Shown here: positions 25,326 to 33,822 of the stretch, piece by piece | Numbering within the stretch: the stretch's first letter is position 1 | Layout: the number at the start of each line of letters is the position of its first letter | Origin: Acidovorax sp. 1608163 | Lineage (GTDB): Bacteria > Pseudomonadota > Gammaproteobacteria > Burkholderiales > Burkholderiaceae_C | Assembly: GCF_003669015.1 (NCBI RefSeq) | Contig: NZ_CP033069.1 | Span: 995,001 to 1,059,000 of the forward strand | DNA length: 64,000 nucleotides | Direction: 5' to 3' | Translations under genes and position numbers: made by a program | The notes under the pieces: model-generated | Told to the model about the DNA's origin: nothing | The model's input: only the letters and a program-made list of their open reading frames with translations | Databases searched by the model: none

Positions 25326-26105
25326 ATGGACCAAAGAATGAATGATCTGACACACACAACGACACCTACGTCGGCTTCGGACACCACCGTGCTGGTGACG
25401 GGGTCCAGCCGAGGCATTGGGCGCGCGATTGCGCTGCGTCTGGCGCGGGCGGGCCACAACATCGTGGTGCATTGCCGCAGTGGCATGGATTTGGCCCAGA
25501 GCGCCGTGGCCGAAATTGAGGCCCTGGGCCGCAGCGCACGCGTGCTGCAGTTTGATGTGGCCGATCGCGCCGCCTGCGCGGCCGCACTGGAGGCCGACAT
25601 GCAGGCCCATGGGGCCTACTACGGCGTGGTCTGCAACGCCGGCATTGCTATGGACAACGCCTTCCCCGCCATGACCGGCGAGGAATGGGACCGCGTGGTG
25701 CACACCAACCTCGACGCCTTCTACAACGTGCTGCATCCCGTGGTCATGCCCATGGTGCGCCGACGCAGGCCGGGGCGCATCGTTACCTTGGCCTCGGTCT
25801 CGGCGCTCATGGGCAACCGTGGGCAGGCCAACTACAGCGCTGCCAAGGCGGGTGTGATTGGTGCGACCAAGTCGTTGGCCATCGAGCTGGCCAAGCGCAA
25901 TATCACCGTCAACTGCGTGGCCCCTGGCTTGATTGACACCGAAATGGTCAGCGAAGAGGTGCTGGAGCATGCGCTGGAGTTGATTCCCATGCGCCGCATG
26001 GGCACCGTGGATGAGGTCGCTGGCGTGGTCGCCTTCCTCATGGGTGCAGAGGCTTCGTACGTGACGCGCCAGGTGATTTCGGTGAACGGAGGTATGGTCG
26101 GATGA
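25326..26105 (+). CDS. apeQ: 3-ketoacyl-ACP reductase (ApeQ-like, FabG family)
   Basis: The 259-aa short-chain dehydrogenase has the NADPH motif TGSSRGIGRA (residues 26-35), the NAG segment, and the catalytic Ser/Tyr/Lys with YSAAKAG. It should reduce the 3-keto intermediate on each elongation cycle. It starts at ATG 25326; an ATG at 25338 in the same frame is possible. A 142-base gap separates it from the dehydratase gene, the longest spacing in the operon. Its end overlaps the second ketosynthase by ATGA. Confidence 0.9.
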   Translation: MDQRMNDLTHTTTPTSASDTTVLVTGSSRGIGRAIALRLARAGHNIVVHCRSGMDLAQSAVAEIEALGRSARVLQFDVADRAACAAALEADMQAHGAYYGVVCNAGIAMDNAFPAMTGEEWDRVVHTNLDAFYNVLHPVVMPMVRRRRPGRIVTLASVSALMGNRGQANYSAAKAGVIGATKSLAIELAKRNITVNCVAPGLIDTEMVSEEVLEHALELIPMRRMGTVDEVAGVVAFLMGAEASYVTRQVISVNGGMVG

Positions 26106-27358
26106 ACGCTTCCCCTGGAACTACCAAGCGCCGTGTGGTCGTCACCGGCATCGGTGCGTTGAGCCCGTTGGGCAACGATTGGGCCACGGTACGCAGCCAC
26201 CTGCTGAGCGGTCGCAATGCCATCCGCGTGATGCATGAATGGGCTGACTATGAAGGCCTGAGCACCCAGCTGGGCAGCACGGTGGCTCCCTTTGAGCTGC
26301 CCGCGCACTACAACCGCAAGACCATGCGCAGCATGGGGCGTGTGGCGTTGATGGCCACGCGTGCCACAGAGCTGGCCCTGGAGAGCGCGGGTTTGTTGGG
26401 GGACCCCTTCGTCAAGAGCGGGCAGATGGGGGTTTCCTACGGTTCCTCCGCCGGCACGCCCGCTGCCATTGGCGACTTCGGGCGCATGATGGCCGAGAAA
26501 AGCACCGAAGGCATCAACGCCAACACCTACATCAAGATGATGTCTCACACGGCGCCAGTGAACATCGGCGTGTTCTTTGGCACCACGGGCCGCATCATCA
26601 CCACGTCCAGCGCCTGTACGTCGGGCAGCCAGGGCTTGGGTTACGCCTACGAGGCCATTCAAAGCGGCAAACAACTCGCGATGCTGGCAGGCGGTGCCGA
26701 AGAATTGGATGCGACGCAGGCTGCCGTGTTCGACACCCTGTTTGCCACCAGCACCAAGAACGGCACGCCCGAGCTGACCCCACGCCCCTTCGATGTGGGC
26801 CGTGATGGCCTGGTGCTGGGGGAGGGCGCATGCACCTTTGTCCTGGAAGAACTCTCGCACGCCCAGGCGCGTGGCGCGAACATTCTGGCCGAGATCATTG
26901 GTTTCGCCTCCAACTCCGATGGCACCCACGTCACCCACCCCAACCCCATCACCATGGCCCAGGCCATGCGCATGGCTTTGGACGATGCGGGCTTGCCCCC
27001 TGAGGCCATTGGCTACATCAACGCCCACGGCACTGCCACGGACCAGGGCGACATTGCGGAGACCCATGCCACCCATGCCGTGTTTGGCGATGCGGTGCCT
27101 GTGAGCACGCTCAAGGGCTACATGGGCCACACCCTGGGGGCCTGCGGCGCGCTGGAGGCCTGGATGACGCTGGAGATGATGCGTGAAGGCTGGTTCGCAC
27201 ACAACGCGAACCTGGTCGAGCCAGACCCGCGCTGCGGCGCTGTGGACTTCATCATGGGTAAAGCGCGTCCGTTGCATACCGAAGTGGTGATGAGCAACAA
27301 CTTCGCCTTTGGCGGTATCAATACCTCTTTAATCTTCAAACGATGGAGCCATCAGTAA
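26102..27358 (+). CDS. apeR: Beta-ketoacyl synthase (ApeR-like)
   Basis: This second complete ketosynthase, 418 aa, has Cys172 (TTSSACTSGSQGLGY), His309 (NAHGTATDQGD), Lys338 and His343 (TLKGYMGHTLGACGA). In described systems ApeR is a homodimeric ketosynthase that works beside the ApeO-ApeC pair. It shows more FabF-like sequence than the first ketosynthase. It is followed at once by a small secreted-protein gene. Confidence 0.9.
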   Translation: MNASPGTTKRRVVVTGIGALSPLGNDWATVRSHLLSGRNAIRVMHEWADYEGLSTQLGSTVAPFELPAHYNRKTMRSMGRVALMATRATELALESAGLLGDPFVKSGQMGVSYGSSAGTPAAIGDFGRMMAEKSTEGINANTYIKMMSHTAPVNIGVFFGTTGRIITTSSACTSGSQGLGYAYEAIQSGKQLAMLAGGAEELDATQAAVFDTLFATSTKNGTPELTPRPFDVGRDGLVLGEGACTFVLEELSHAQARGANILAEIIGFASNSDGTHVTHPNPITMAQAMRMALDDAGLPPEAIGYINAHGTATDQGDIAETHATHAVFGDAVPVSTLKGYMGHTLGACGALEAWMTLEMMREGWFAHNANLVEPDPRCGAVDFIMGKARPLHTEVVMSNNFAFGGINTSLIFKRWSHQ

Positions 27359-27766
27359 ATGAAATCTATGCGCAAAGTGGGATGGACGGGTGCCTTGCTC
27401 CTGGCGCTTGCGATGTCCAGCGGCGCCGCAGTGGCGCGCACGGCAGACCTCTACGAACCCCCCAGAGTTTTGACGGTGGGTAGCCAGGCTACAGATTTGC
27501 AACACAGCCGTGATCGCATCATTGCTGCGGGCCAATCCCTTGGGTGGGCCGTGGTGCGAGAGACCCCCGAACTGCTGGAGTTGCAATACGACAAGCAGGG
27601 CAAGCACCAGGTCACTGTCTCCGTCACCTATGACACTTCGGGCTACCTGGTTCGGTATGTCACGAGCACCAACCTCAATTACGCCGAAGTGGATGGGCAG
27701 CGCAAAATTCACCCCAACTACAACCGTTGGGTTCGGAACTTGATCAAACAAATTGGTGGGCAGTAA
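27359..27766 (+). CDS. Small secreted protein of the APE operon, unknown function
   Basis: The 135-aa protein has a cleavable Sec signal peptide (about 1-27, ending AAVA-R). The mature part, with RDRIIAAGQSLGWAVVRET and VTVSVTYDTSGYLVRYV, looks like a small alpha/beta periplasmic domain. It begins immediately at the end of the ApeR-like gene (start at 27359 after the stop at 27356-27358), so it is cotranscribed. I do not recognise a named family. Confidence 0.8.
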   Translation: MKSMRKVGWTGALLLALAMSSGAAVARTADLYEPPRVLTVGSQATDLQHSRDRIIAAGQSLGWAVVRETPELLELQYDKQGKHQVTVSVTYDTSGYLVRYVTSTNLNYAEVDGQRKIHPNYNRWVRNLIKQIGGQ

Positions 27767-27851
27767 AGCACCCATTGGCTGAGCTGCTTTGCAGACCGGG
27801 AATCGTCCCTAAAAACGCAACAGGTCTTCTGTGAAAGGCCGGGAGAGAAAA

Positions 27852-28286
27852 ATGAAAAAAGCGATTGTTTTGCTGGCGACCCTCACGGCCATGGGCTTGG
27901 TCCATGCCCGTGACGAAGTGATCACATTGCCCCTGGATGAAGTGGTGCGATTGGGGGTTGAACAAGGCAAGTTGGACGGTAGCGTGGCGTTCCACCTGTC
28001 CGGTGCGAACACCCCCAAGGTGGTCGCCCGTCTGGGTGAGGATGTCTCCAACAAGAAGACCAATAGTGTGGGCAAGGACACTGCCACCGCTTGCAAATGG
28101 GCTGCACTGTCTGCCTTGATGGCGTTCCAGCAATCGGCCAAGGAAAAGGGTGCCAACGCTGTGGTGGACATGCACAGCTTCTACAAGCGCAATGCGGTGA
28201 AGGACCCGGTGACCTTCCAGTGCCACGATGGCAACATCGTGACTGGCGTGGCCCTCAAGGGAACCTACGCAAACATCGCGAAATAA
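27852..28286 (+). CDS. Small secreted protein of the APE operon, wrongly called excinuclease subunit in some genomes
   Basis: The 144-aa protein starts at the ATG at 27852 (GGGAGAG upstream) and has a signal peptide ending VHA-RD. The core KLGEDVSN-type segment (here RLGEDVSNKKTNSVGKD) and CKWAALSALMAFQQSAKEKG, GANAVVDMHSFYKRN recur in proteins beside aryl polyene genes; I recall that databases label relatives as excinuclease ATPase subunits, which the sequence does not support. Two cysteines (CKWAA, FQCHDG) may form a disulfide in the periplasm. Confidence 0.8.
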   Translation: MKKAIVLLATLTAMGLVHARDEVITLPLDEVVRLGVEQGKLDGSVAFHLSGANTPKVVARLGEDVSNKKTNSVGKDTATACKWAALSALMAFQQSAKEKGANAVVDMHSFYKRNAVKDPVTFQCHDGNIVTGVALKGTYANIAK

Positions 28287-28305
28287 CCCGGCGCTGAGGA
28301 CGGCG

Positions 28306-29076
28306 ATGGAGTTGGAGCCCGGTCTTCGGCTGCTGCTGGCCCCGCAGGCCTTGATGGGGGGCGCGGCGCAGCAGCTAGAGCCTGGGTGGCTGACTGCAAG
28401 CGAGTTGGCTCGCGCCGCGGCCATGCGCCAGCCTGGCCGTCACCACGAATTCATGGCGTGTCGCTATGCCCTGCGCCACCTGCTCGCTCTGGTCTATGGC
28501 CATGCAAGCAGCACTTGGCGGCTCGATGCTCCTGAGGGAAAACCGCCCCGGCTCAACACTGCGGTGCATGGGGCCGTGCTGGCTGCAAACACCCACTTGT
28601 CTTTGTCACATAGCGCTTCCCTGCTGGCTTGTGCGGCCTTTCGCCAGCCTGTGGGGGTGGATGTGGAAGTGGTGGATGCACGCGCGGGCAAGCGCGACGT
28701 GCTGGCATTGGCTGGCTTGGCCTGTACCGATGAAGAGATGCGCCAATTGAGCGCCATGGCGATGGGGCCGCAGCAGCGCCTGTTGTTTCTGCAGTGGTGG
28801 ACGCTCAAGGAGTCGTACTTCAAATGCACTGAAACGGGGGTAGACTTTTCACGCATACGCCGCATTGAGTGCCGTCCTGCGAATGCGGTGCCGGGATCTG
28901 GGCAGCTGCTGGCGCGGGCGCAATCCTGGGTTGGCAGCACACCCGCTGGTGAAGATGTCGTGCTGTCTGTGTGCACATTGGACAGCGCATTGCCCGCTGC
29001 CCAAATTCAAAACTGCGCGGAGATTGCCTGGCGCCAAGAAACCGAGTGGATGCTGGTCGAGTTGCCGAGCACCTGA
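28306..29076 (+). CDS. 4'-phosphopantetheinyl transferase (Sfp type)
   Basis: The 256-aa enzyme transfers the phosphopantetheine arm of coenzyme A to the serine of carrier proteins. The two signature blocks are present: PVGVDVEVVDARAG (about residues 118-131, metal-binding Asp/Glu) and WWTLKESYFKCTETG (about 165-179). Its position as last gene of the operon, 19 bases after the preceding gene, suggests it activates the two ACPs of this cluster. Confidence 0.9.
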   Translation: MELEPGLRLLLAPQALMGGAAQQLEPGWLTASELARAAAMRQPGRHHEFMACRYALRHLLALVYGHASSTWRLDAPEGKPPRLNTAVHGAVLAANTHLSLSHSASLLACAAFRQPVGVDVEVVDARAGKRDVLALAGLACTDEEMRQLSAMAMGPQQRLLFLQWWTLKESYFKCTETGVDFSRIRRIECRPANAVPGSGQLLARAQSWVGSTPAGEDVVLSVCTLDSALPAAQIQNCAEIAWRQETEWMLVELPST

Positions 29077-29101
29077 GAGCGGATGAAGTGTTCAGCCGCC
29101 A

Positions 29102-29137
29102 TAAAAAAGTCCGCAAGGGCATAGGCTCTGGCGGACT
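29102..29137 (-). terminator. Probable original terminator of the tRNA-Arg gene
   Basis: On the minus strand AGTCCGC (29137-29131) pairs with GCGGACT (29114-29108) and is followed by TTTTTTAT. It lies just outside the 26-bp att copy at 29144-29169, where the 3' end of the tRNA would have been before the prophage integrated. It could also serve as an end for the polyene operon on the other strand, but the T run is on the minus side. Confidence 0.5.
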
Positions 29138-29143
29138 GGTGAT

Positions 29144-29169
29144 TGGTCCCCTCGACAGGAATCGAACCT
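29144..29169. repeat. Left attachment repeat (attachment-site remnant of tRNA 3' end)
   Basis: These 26 bases are identical to 34211-34236, the T-arm, acceptor and CCA end of tRNA-Arg. Identity stops on both sides (T versus C before, A versus G after), which is what site-specific integration leaves. Confidence 0.92.
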
Positions 29170-29333
29170 AAATAAGCCAGAAAGAGGCTGAATTCGGCCG
29201 AATCTTTGCGTATGGTGGCCGGAAAACCGTACTGCCAATTTCGGCTTAATTCGGTGTCCCTGTCCCGCTTTTTGTCCCGGTATGTTGGCAGCAATGCGAA
29301 GCCTGAGAAAAAACTCCCGCCCTGTCGTTTTCC

Positions 29334-29999
29334 TTACTTGCTTTTGAGTCTTTCAATCAGCGCACCGAGGCACTGATTGAACTCAGCTACCGTGTCATCG
29401 GAATAGGTCCGTTTCACTTCGCCCTCGACCATTTTTGTTTCAGCTACGCGAAGATCCACCGTCGTCAGAACGTCAGTTTGGCCAGGCTTGCGGTTGTAGC
29501 CGAGCACAATCTTTTTTTGATCGAGTATTGCCTCGACTGTGGGCGTTGTGTCCACGTCGACTAAGCCCAGGAATAGGGCATACCCAGGTGTGTCTGAATC
29601 TAGTCGAACAGGCTTAGCTGATGGGGCCCGGCCCTTCGACGACCGCACAAAGGCGTTGGCTGGGGCAGTGGGGCGGCTCTCCGCGCCCATGCCGTCGATC
29701 AGCCCCAGTTTTAGTGAATACCCCAAGCCATCAGAGCCGTTTGCACGCAAGTAGTAAGAGCCTATGACCTTAACGGGCGCCCCTTGTTTAGTGCTGAAGT
29801 CACGGGTAAGACCCGCAAATTCAAACCCACACGCAGTGGTTTTGCCTTCGACAGATTCAGTTAGCGGAGTGACAAGAATTGTTCCTGCGAGCTTAGTTAC
29901 CAGATCATCAATAGCCTTTGTCTCTGCAGGCGCTGCAGCAATTGAGGCACTGCTGGAGAGCACAGCAGCTGCAGTGATAAACGTTGCTCTTAGGTTCAT
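29334..29999 (-). CDS. Secreted hypothetical protein in the island
   Basis: The 221-aa protein begins with a clear signal peptide (about 1-22, ending SIAAA). The mature part contains TTACGFEFAGLTRDF and VKVIGSYYLRANGSDGLGYSL. I recognise no family. It is the cargo gene nearest the left attachment repeat, next to the integrase, where phages often carry accessory (moron-like) genes. It is on the same strand as the integrase, separated by about 120 bases from its stop... the integrase gene lies upstream of it in transcription order. Function is not inferable from sequence. Confidence 0.7.
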   Translation of the reverse strand: MNLRATFITAAAVLSSSASIAAAPAETKAIDDLVTKLAGTILVTPLTESVEGKTTACGFEFAGLTRDFSTKQGAPVKVIGSYYLRANGSDGLGYSLKLGLIDGMGAESRPTAPANAFVRSSKGRAPSAKPVRLDSDTPGYALFLGLVDVDTTPTVEAILDQKKIVLGYNRKPGQTDVLTTVDLRVAETKMVEGEVKRTYSDDTVAEFNQCLGALIERLKSK

Positions 30000-30119
30000 A
30001 TCGGTGCTCGTTTTCTGTCCCGAGAAGGATTGCCTTTAGACGTCAATCCGAAGGCGTTGTGATGAAGCCGACGAGCACAATTTGACTGTGGGGCCGATCT
30101 CATCAGGTGCAACTGGATG

Positions 30120-31259
30120 TTAGCAGCTGTGTTTTTGCCCTAGAAACGCGTCCAGCTTACGGCGTTCTGCCCCTTGATCGGCGCCCTGAATCCACCGGCT
30201 GTAGACGCGGAAGAACATCTCGGGCGAGTGGCCCATCTGCATGGCCACCCATCCAGGGGTAAGGCCGGCCATCAGGCACGTGGTGGCGAATGTGTGCCGG
30301 GTCTGCCGCGCGTCGCGCGTCCGCACCTTCGAGGCCTTCACCGCCGGCTTCCACCAGCTGCGCAATGGCTCGTCGGTTGTAGTGAACGGCGCGCCCTCGT
30401 CAGACGTGAAAACGTGCCCCGCCGGTACCGCCCGTTTCCCCATGGCGGTGCGCTGTCGCTCCAGGGCCTCCAATGCCCTGGCCGACAGCTCCACGTTTCT
30501 GGCGCTCCATGTCTTGGTGCCCTTTTCCTGAAAGCGGGTAAGGGCCACGTCCACCTTCATGTAGCCGGTTTTCCGGTCCACCTTGGACCAGCGCAGGGCG
30601 ATCAGCTCGGAAGGCCGCAGCCCGGTGAAGAACGCCACCTCGAAGTAGTTGCGCGGTGGCCCGGCGGGCAGGGCGGCCAGGATGGCCTCCACCTCGTCTA
30701 TGGTGAAAGGGTCAGGGCCTGGGCTCTGGTGCTTGCGCATTTCCACCGCCTCGAAAAGCGGTTCGCGCAGCAGCTTGGCCTTGTAGCCGTACTCCAGCAC
30801 CTGGCGCAGCACGGTGGCGCTGTTGTTGAATGTCTTTGGGTTCGCCGGCATCTTGGCCAGCAGCGCCATGGTGGCGCGGTAGTCCAACTCCACGATGCGC
30901 TTCTCGCGCCAGTCGTCAAAGTGATAGCTTGAAAGCACCTGCGCGTAATGGTCGGCGGTGCTGTGCTGCAGCTCAGGCGTTTTGATTTTTAGCCACTCTT
31001 TTGCGAGCTGCTTGAACGTGAGGCTCGGCGCGTCGCGCTTCACGCGTGGGCTGTCGGGGAAGTAGTCCGCCAGCGAGAACGTGCCGCGCTCGATCTTGCC
31101 CAGGATCTCGGCGCGCAGCCGTTCGGCGTACTTGATGTTCGCCGGCGTCGGTGGAAGGTCCAGGCGTTCTTTCCCGAACCCCACCGTTCGCAAATCAATC
31201 TGCAGGTGCTGGTCTCGAATAACTACGCCGGCAGAAGGTTTGCTTGTAGCCCTTGGCAT
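30120..31259 (-). CDS. Tyrosine integrase of the prophage remnant
   Basis: The 379-aa site-specific recombinase has an N-terminal arm-binding segment (about 10-35, VVIRDQHLQIDLRTVGFG, DUF3596-like), a core-binding domain (about 78-175) and a catalytic domain with Arg215 (TGLRPSE), Arg321 in ARQTRHTFAT, His344 (QMGHSPE) and nucleophile Tyr353 (RVYSRW). The position normally occupied by the first His of box II appears to be Arg318. The gene is intact and sits near the left end, as expected for an enzyme that acts at the tRNA site. Its start overlaps the excisionase-like gene by 37 bases. Confidence 0.93.
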   Translation of the reverse strand: MPRATSKPSAGVVIRDQHLQIDLRTVGFGKERLDLPPTPANIKYAERLRAEILGKIERGTFSLADYFPDSPRVKRDAPSLTFKQLAKEWLKIKTPELQHSTADHYAQVLSSYHFDDWREKRIVELDYRATMALLAKMPANPKTFNNSATVLRQVLEYGYKAKLLREPLFEAVEMRKHQSPGPDPFTIDEVEAILAALPAGPPRNYFEVAFFTGLRPSELIALRWSKVDRKTGYMKVDVALTRFQEKGTKTWSARNVELSARALEALERQRTAMGKRAVPAGHVFTSDEGAPFTTTDEPLRSWWKPAVKASKVRTRDARQTRHTFATTCLMAGLTPGWVAMQMGHSPEMFFRVYSRWIQGADQGAERRKLDAFLGQKHSC

Positions 31260-31477
31260 TGCGGTGTCTTGCGCCGGCCTCGCTTGCTTTGGATGCTCGG
31301 GCGCTTGTCGATGAAGTTGTATAGCTCTTGAAGGTCGATCATCTTACGGCCCTCAAACCACTTCCAGACGGTGCGCTCTGGCCACTCCCCCGACAACCCC
31401 GTGCGTTCGTGAAAAAATGAACAAGGCAGGCCGGTTTCCTCAGATGCCTTTTCCACTGTCACCCAGCGCAAGCTCAT
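31223..31477 (-). CDS. Excisionase-like small DNA-binding protein
   Basis: The 84-aa protein has WVTVEKASEETGLPCSFFHERTG and EWPERTVWKWFEGRKMIDL, a winged-helix pattern of phage excisionases or AlpA-like factors, and a basic C-terminal tail (KRGRRK). It overlaps the integrase start by 37 bases and is coupled to the upstream small gene by an ATGA overlap, the usual xis-int arrangement. Confidence 0.72.
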   Translation of the reverse strand: MSLRWVTVEKASEETGLPCSFFHERTGLSGEWPERTVWKWFEGRKMIDLQELYNFIDKRPSIQSKRGRRKTPQCQGLQANLLPA

Positions 31478-31704
31478 TGCGCGCCCCCTTTCTTCTTTGT
31501 CAGCATTGCGTTTAGCGCACGGCCCGCAGCCTCCACATGGTCCGCGACTTCTTTCGGCATAACGTAAACACTGGCCTTCGGTGGTTGCCCCTCTTGGAAG
31601 GCCGGCAGCATGCCCATGAATAGCTGTGCTTTTTCTTGAGCAATAGGCGCCAGCACCACGCGCCCGTCAATCTTTACGTAGACGGAAACCGCTTCTATGT
31701 TCAT
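31474..31704 (-). CDS. Small phage protein, unknown function
   Basis: The 76-aa protein starts at the ATG at 31704, whose first bases overlap the methylase-fragment stop (ATGA), and ends overlapping the excisionase start. It contains IDGRVVLAPIAQEKAQLF and a lysine-rich end (LTKKKGG). I recognise no family. The tight overlaps on both sides support it as a real gene of the integrase-side operon. Confidence 0.65.
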   Translation of the reverse strand: MNIEAVSVYVKIDGRVVLAPIAQEKAQLFMGMLPAFQEGQPPKASVYVMPKEVADHVEAAGRALNAMLTKKKGGAQ

Positions 31705-32735
31705 GCCGTGCCACCTTCCCGCGCCACCGCCAGCGCCGCCACCATCGGCCGCACCCAAATGGGCGTGCTGCCCAGCACGAACGTTTCGCCGTTCTTGGCC
31801 AGCAGGATGGTCTGGCCCATCACTGTGCCGATGGCCTTGGCCGACTTGCGCGGCACCGCGTTGCCGATGGCCTCGCGCCAGCGCTGGTCGCTCGGTCCAT
31901 CCAGTACAAAGCGCTCGCCTCGATCAGCAGGCCCGCCAGCTGCGAACCATTCCTCGGGGTCGATGAAGCTCTGCAGCGCTGCCAGCTCCAGGGTGGTGAA
32001 TGGCCGGTGCCAGGTGCCATCCAGTGACCTGATGCGCGCCACCAGCTTGTCGTTGGCCGATGGCATTGCGGGCGATGCGGCCAGCGCGGTGGCACCGCCG
32101 GCCGGCCTCGGGTCGGCCACGCTCCACGGCCCGTTGTCGTGGCAGGCCGAAGCACTGACCGCGCCGGCCGGGTCCGAGTAGTGCACCACGCCATAGTGCC
32201 CGCCGGTCAGGTAGTGGTCGCCCTTGACGCGCTTGATGTTCGGGCGCGGGTCGGCCACCGCCACCGCGCCTTCGCCGGAAGTGCTGCCCGCGATCACGGC
32301 GCGCGTGGCATCGGCCCATGGTGTGACGTGCCACTTACCATGCAGCTGCGCGGGGTCATCGCCCGCACGCGGATCAGCCACAGCCTGGCCAGAACCGTGC
32401 GCGCTTGTCACCGCCCGCGCCGTCCGGTCCCAGGCCACGATGCGGTATTCGTTCGAGTGCTTGTCGGGGCCGCCGTGCCGTGGGTCGGCCACGCTGTACG
32501 CGCCCTGCAGCGGTCCCTGCTGCCCGGCCACCGTGCCGGTGGGCTCGCCCCAACTGCGCACGCCCAGCGCCTGGCCATCTTTCCAGGCGGCCGAAGGTGC
32601 AAAGCGCGGATCAGCCACCGAAAAATCACCGTTCGTCGGCCGGCTCTTGCCTGTCACGGTGCCGGATGGCTCGCTCCATTCCTTCACGCCCATCACGCCG
32701 GGGTAGCACGCGGGCAACTTCAAGAACCTTTTCAT
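31701..32735 (-). pseudogene. C-terminal fragment of a phage DNA (cytosine-5) methyltransferase
   Basis: The frame holds several VADPR repeats and ends with WREAIGNAVPRKSAKAIG, which matches the last conserved block (motif X) of cytosine-5 methylases, and LELAALQSFIDPEEW. The cofactor loop, PCQ catalytic motif and first half are missing. The first residues (about MKRFLKLPAC) are antisense to the portal-protein frame, so the break lies near 32700-32735. This is a deletion remnant, not a working methylase. Confidence 0.7.
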
Positions 32736-33057
32736 GCACGCACCCAACGGCAAGAAGGACGGGATTCAAGTGATTCCCTTGTCCGAGGTGGCCGCAAAGG
32801 ACGAGTTTTTCAACATCAAAAACGTGAGCCGCGACGACTTGCTGGCGGCCCACCGCATCCCGCCCCAGCTGATGGGCGTGGTGCCTGGCAACACCGGCGG
32901 CTTTGGCGCGGTGGAGCCTGCCGCTCAGGTCTTTGCGCGCAATGAAATCGGCCCTCTACAGACGAGGTTTCTTGAACTGAACGACTGGCTCGGTGAAGAA
33001 GTGGTTCGTTTCGTTCCCTACACGGTGGGCGTGAAGCCGGGAGGTGCTACTAAATAG
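32700..33057 (+). pseudogene. C-terminal fragment of a phage portal protein (P2 gpQ/PBSX type)
   Basis: From the ATG at 32734 the frame reads MHAPNGKKDGIQVIPLSEVA, then FFNIKNVSRDDLLAAHRIPPQLMGVVPGNTGGFG and a short end, the C-terminal third of P2-family portal proteins; in-frame matching residues (NFKNLF) extend upstream to about 32715. The N-terminal two thirds are gone. The stop and last residues (ATK) are supplied by a dispersed palindromic repeat. It faces away from the methylase fragment, so one deletion removed the 5' ends of both. Confidence 0.8.
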
Positions 33058-33106
33058 ATAGCTACTAGCGCCTGTTGGTAAGGCGTTTGGAATGATTTTT
33101 AGAAGA
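33046..33106. repeat. Dispersed palindromic repeat, copy 3 (inside the island)
   Basis: GTGCTACTAAATAGATAGCT, then ACTAGCGCCTG, TAAGGCGTTTGG and ATGATTTTT match the family. The TAG at 33055-33057 that ends the portal fragment lies inside. Its presence in the island shows the repeat moved or was acquired after the phage arrived, or came with it. Confidence 0.7.
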
Positions 33107-33187
33107 GAACTGCATTTGAATCTGTGATGTTCTTACGTGCTTTGTTCGATTTATGCTCTGTGGACGAAATTAGCTATGGACCAATAA

Positions 33188-33448
33188 ATGACCAATCCGC
33201 AGGAAATGAAGACAGACAAGTTTGTCTTGTTACACATCCGTTGGAAGCAAGAGCAGTCCAATGAACAGACCATGCACGCCACTGCACCTGTCCCAGCGGG
33301 TATCGAGTCGGCGTACATCTATTGCAGGAGTTGTAATCGTCACTGGGATTCAGATTCATCAACGCTGGGAAGGGCTATTGGCCGTGTCGTAGTCACTTGT
33401 CCAGCCTGCCGTGAAAGTGAAACGCTTAATACAAAAGAATTCATGTAA
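33188..33448 (+). CDS. Small zinc-ribbon protein of the prophage remnant
   Basis: The 86-aa frame has IYCRSCNRHWDSDSS and VTCPACRESET, two CxxC pairs that would bind one zinc. Such small proteins are common near the portal/late genes of Mu- and P2-like phages (Com-like translational regulators are one example), but the match is only to the zinc pattern. The region is AT-richer than its surroundings. A terminator follows 25 bases later. Confidence 0.55.
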   Translation: MTNPQEMKTDKFVLLHIRWKQEQSNEQTMHATAPVPAGIESAYIYCRSCNRHWDSDSSTLGRAIGRVVVTCPACRESETLNTKEFM

Positions 33449-33473
33449 CTCGCGCCGTTTTTCGTATCTCCAA

Positions 33474-33500
33474 AAGCCACCCGCGAGGTGGCTTTTTTTT
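33474..33500 (+). terminator. Rho-independent terminator after the zinc-ribbon gene
   Basis: AGCCACC at 33475-33481 pairs with GGTGGCT at 33487-33493, followed by seven more T residues. It is one of the clearest terminators in the window. Confidence 0.85.
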
Positions 33501-33822
33501 GGCCCCTACAGCACGCGTACCGCTTGACCCACCCCAGGCCATGCCCGCGCCCCGTTGTGCCCCTCGCTGGCCCCATGCGGGGGGGACCAGAGGGGGAGGG
33601 CGCCCCCATCCCCGGCCAGACCCGCACCCACCCCCATTCAGCCCGGCGGCGCGCAGTCGAGACCCCGCCGCGCCCGCCCTCTTGATAGGCCGGTTTTGCC
33701 GACCCTGCCGACCCCCGGCCGCTCTAGGCCTGGCGCGGCCTCGCGGCCCGTTTTGTGAGCCTTCCACATGACGGGATTTGTCGGGTTTTGTCGCTTTCCA
33801 TGGCCGTGCGCTTTTTCTTGTG
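33501..33822. other. GC-rich stretch in the island without a supported gene
   Basis: About 320 bases rich in C and G runs (for example around 33585-33610 and 33640-33660). Several short frames are open in many phases, as expected from composition alone; none has a start with a ribosome-binding site or a recognisable motif. The stretch ends at the LexA box. Confidence 0.4.

Noticed and set aside
33501..33770. Pro/Arg-rich short frames in the GC-rich part of the island
   Set aside because: Open in several phases at once, no start signals or motifs.
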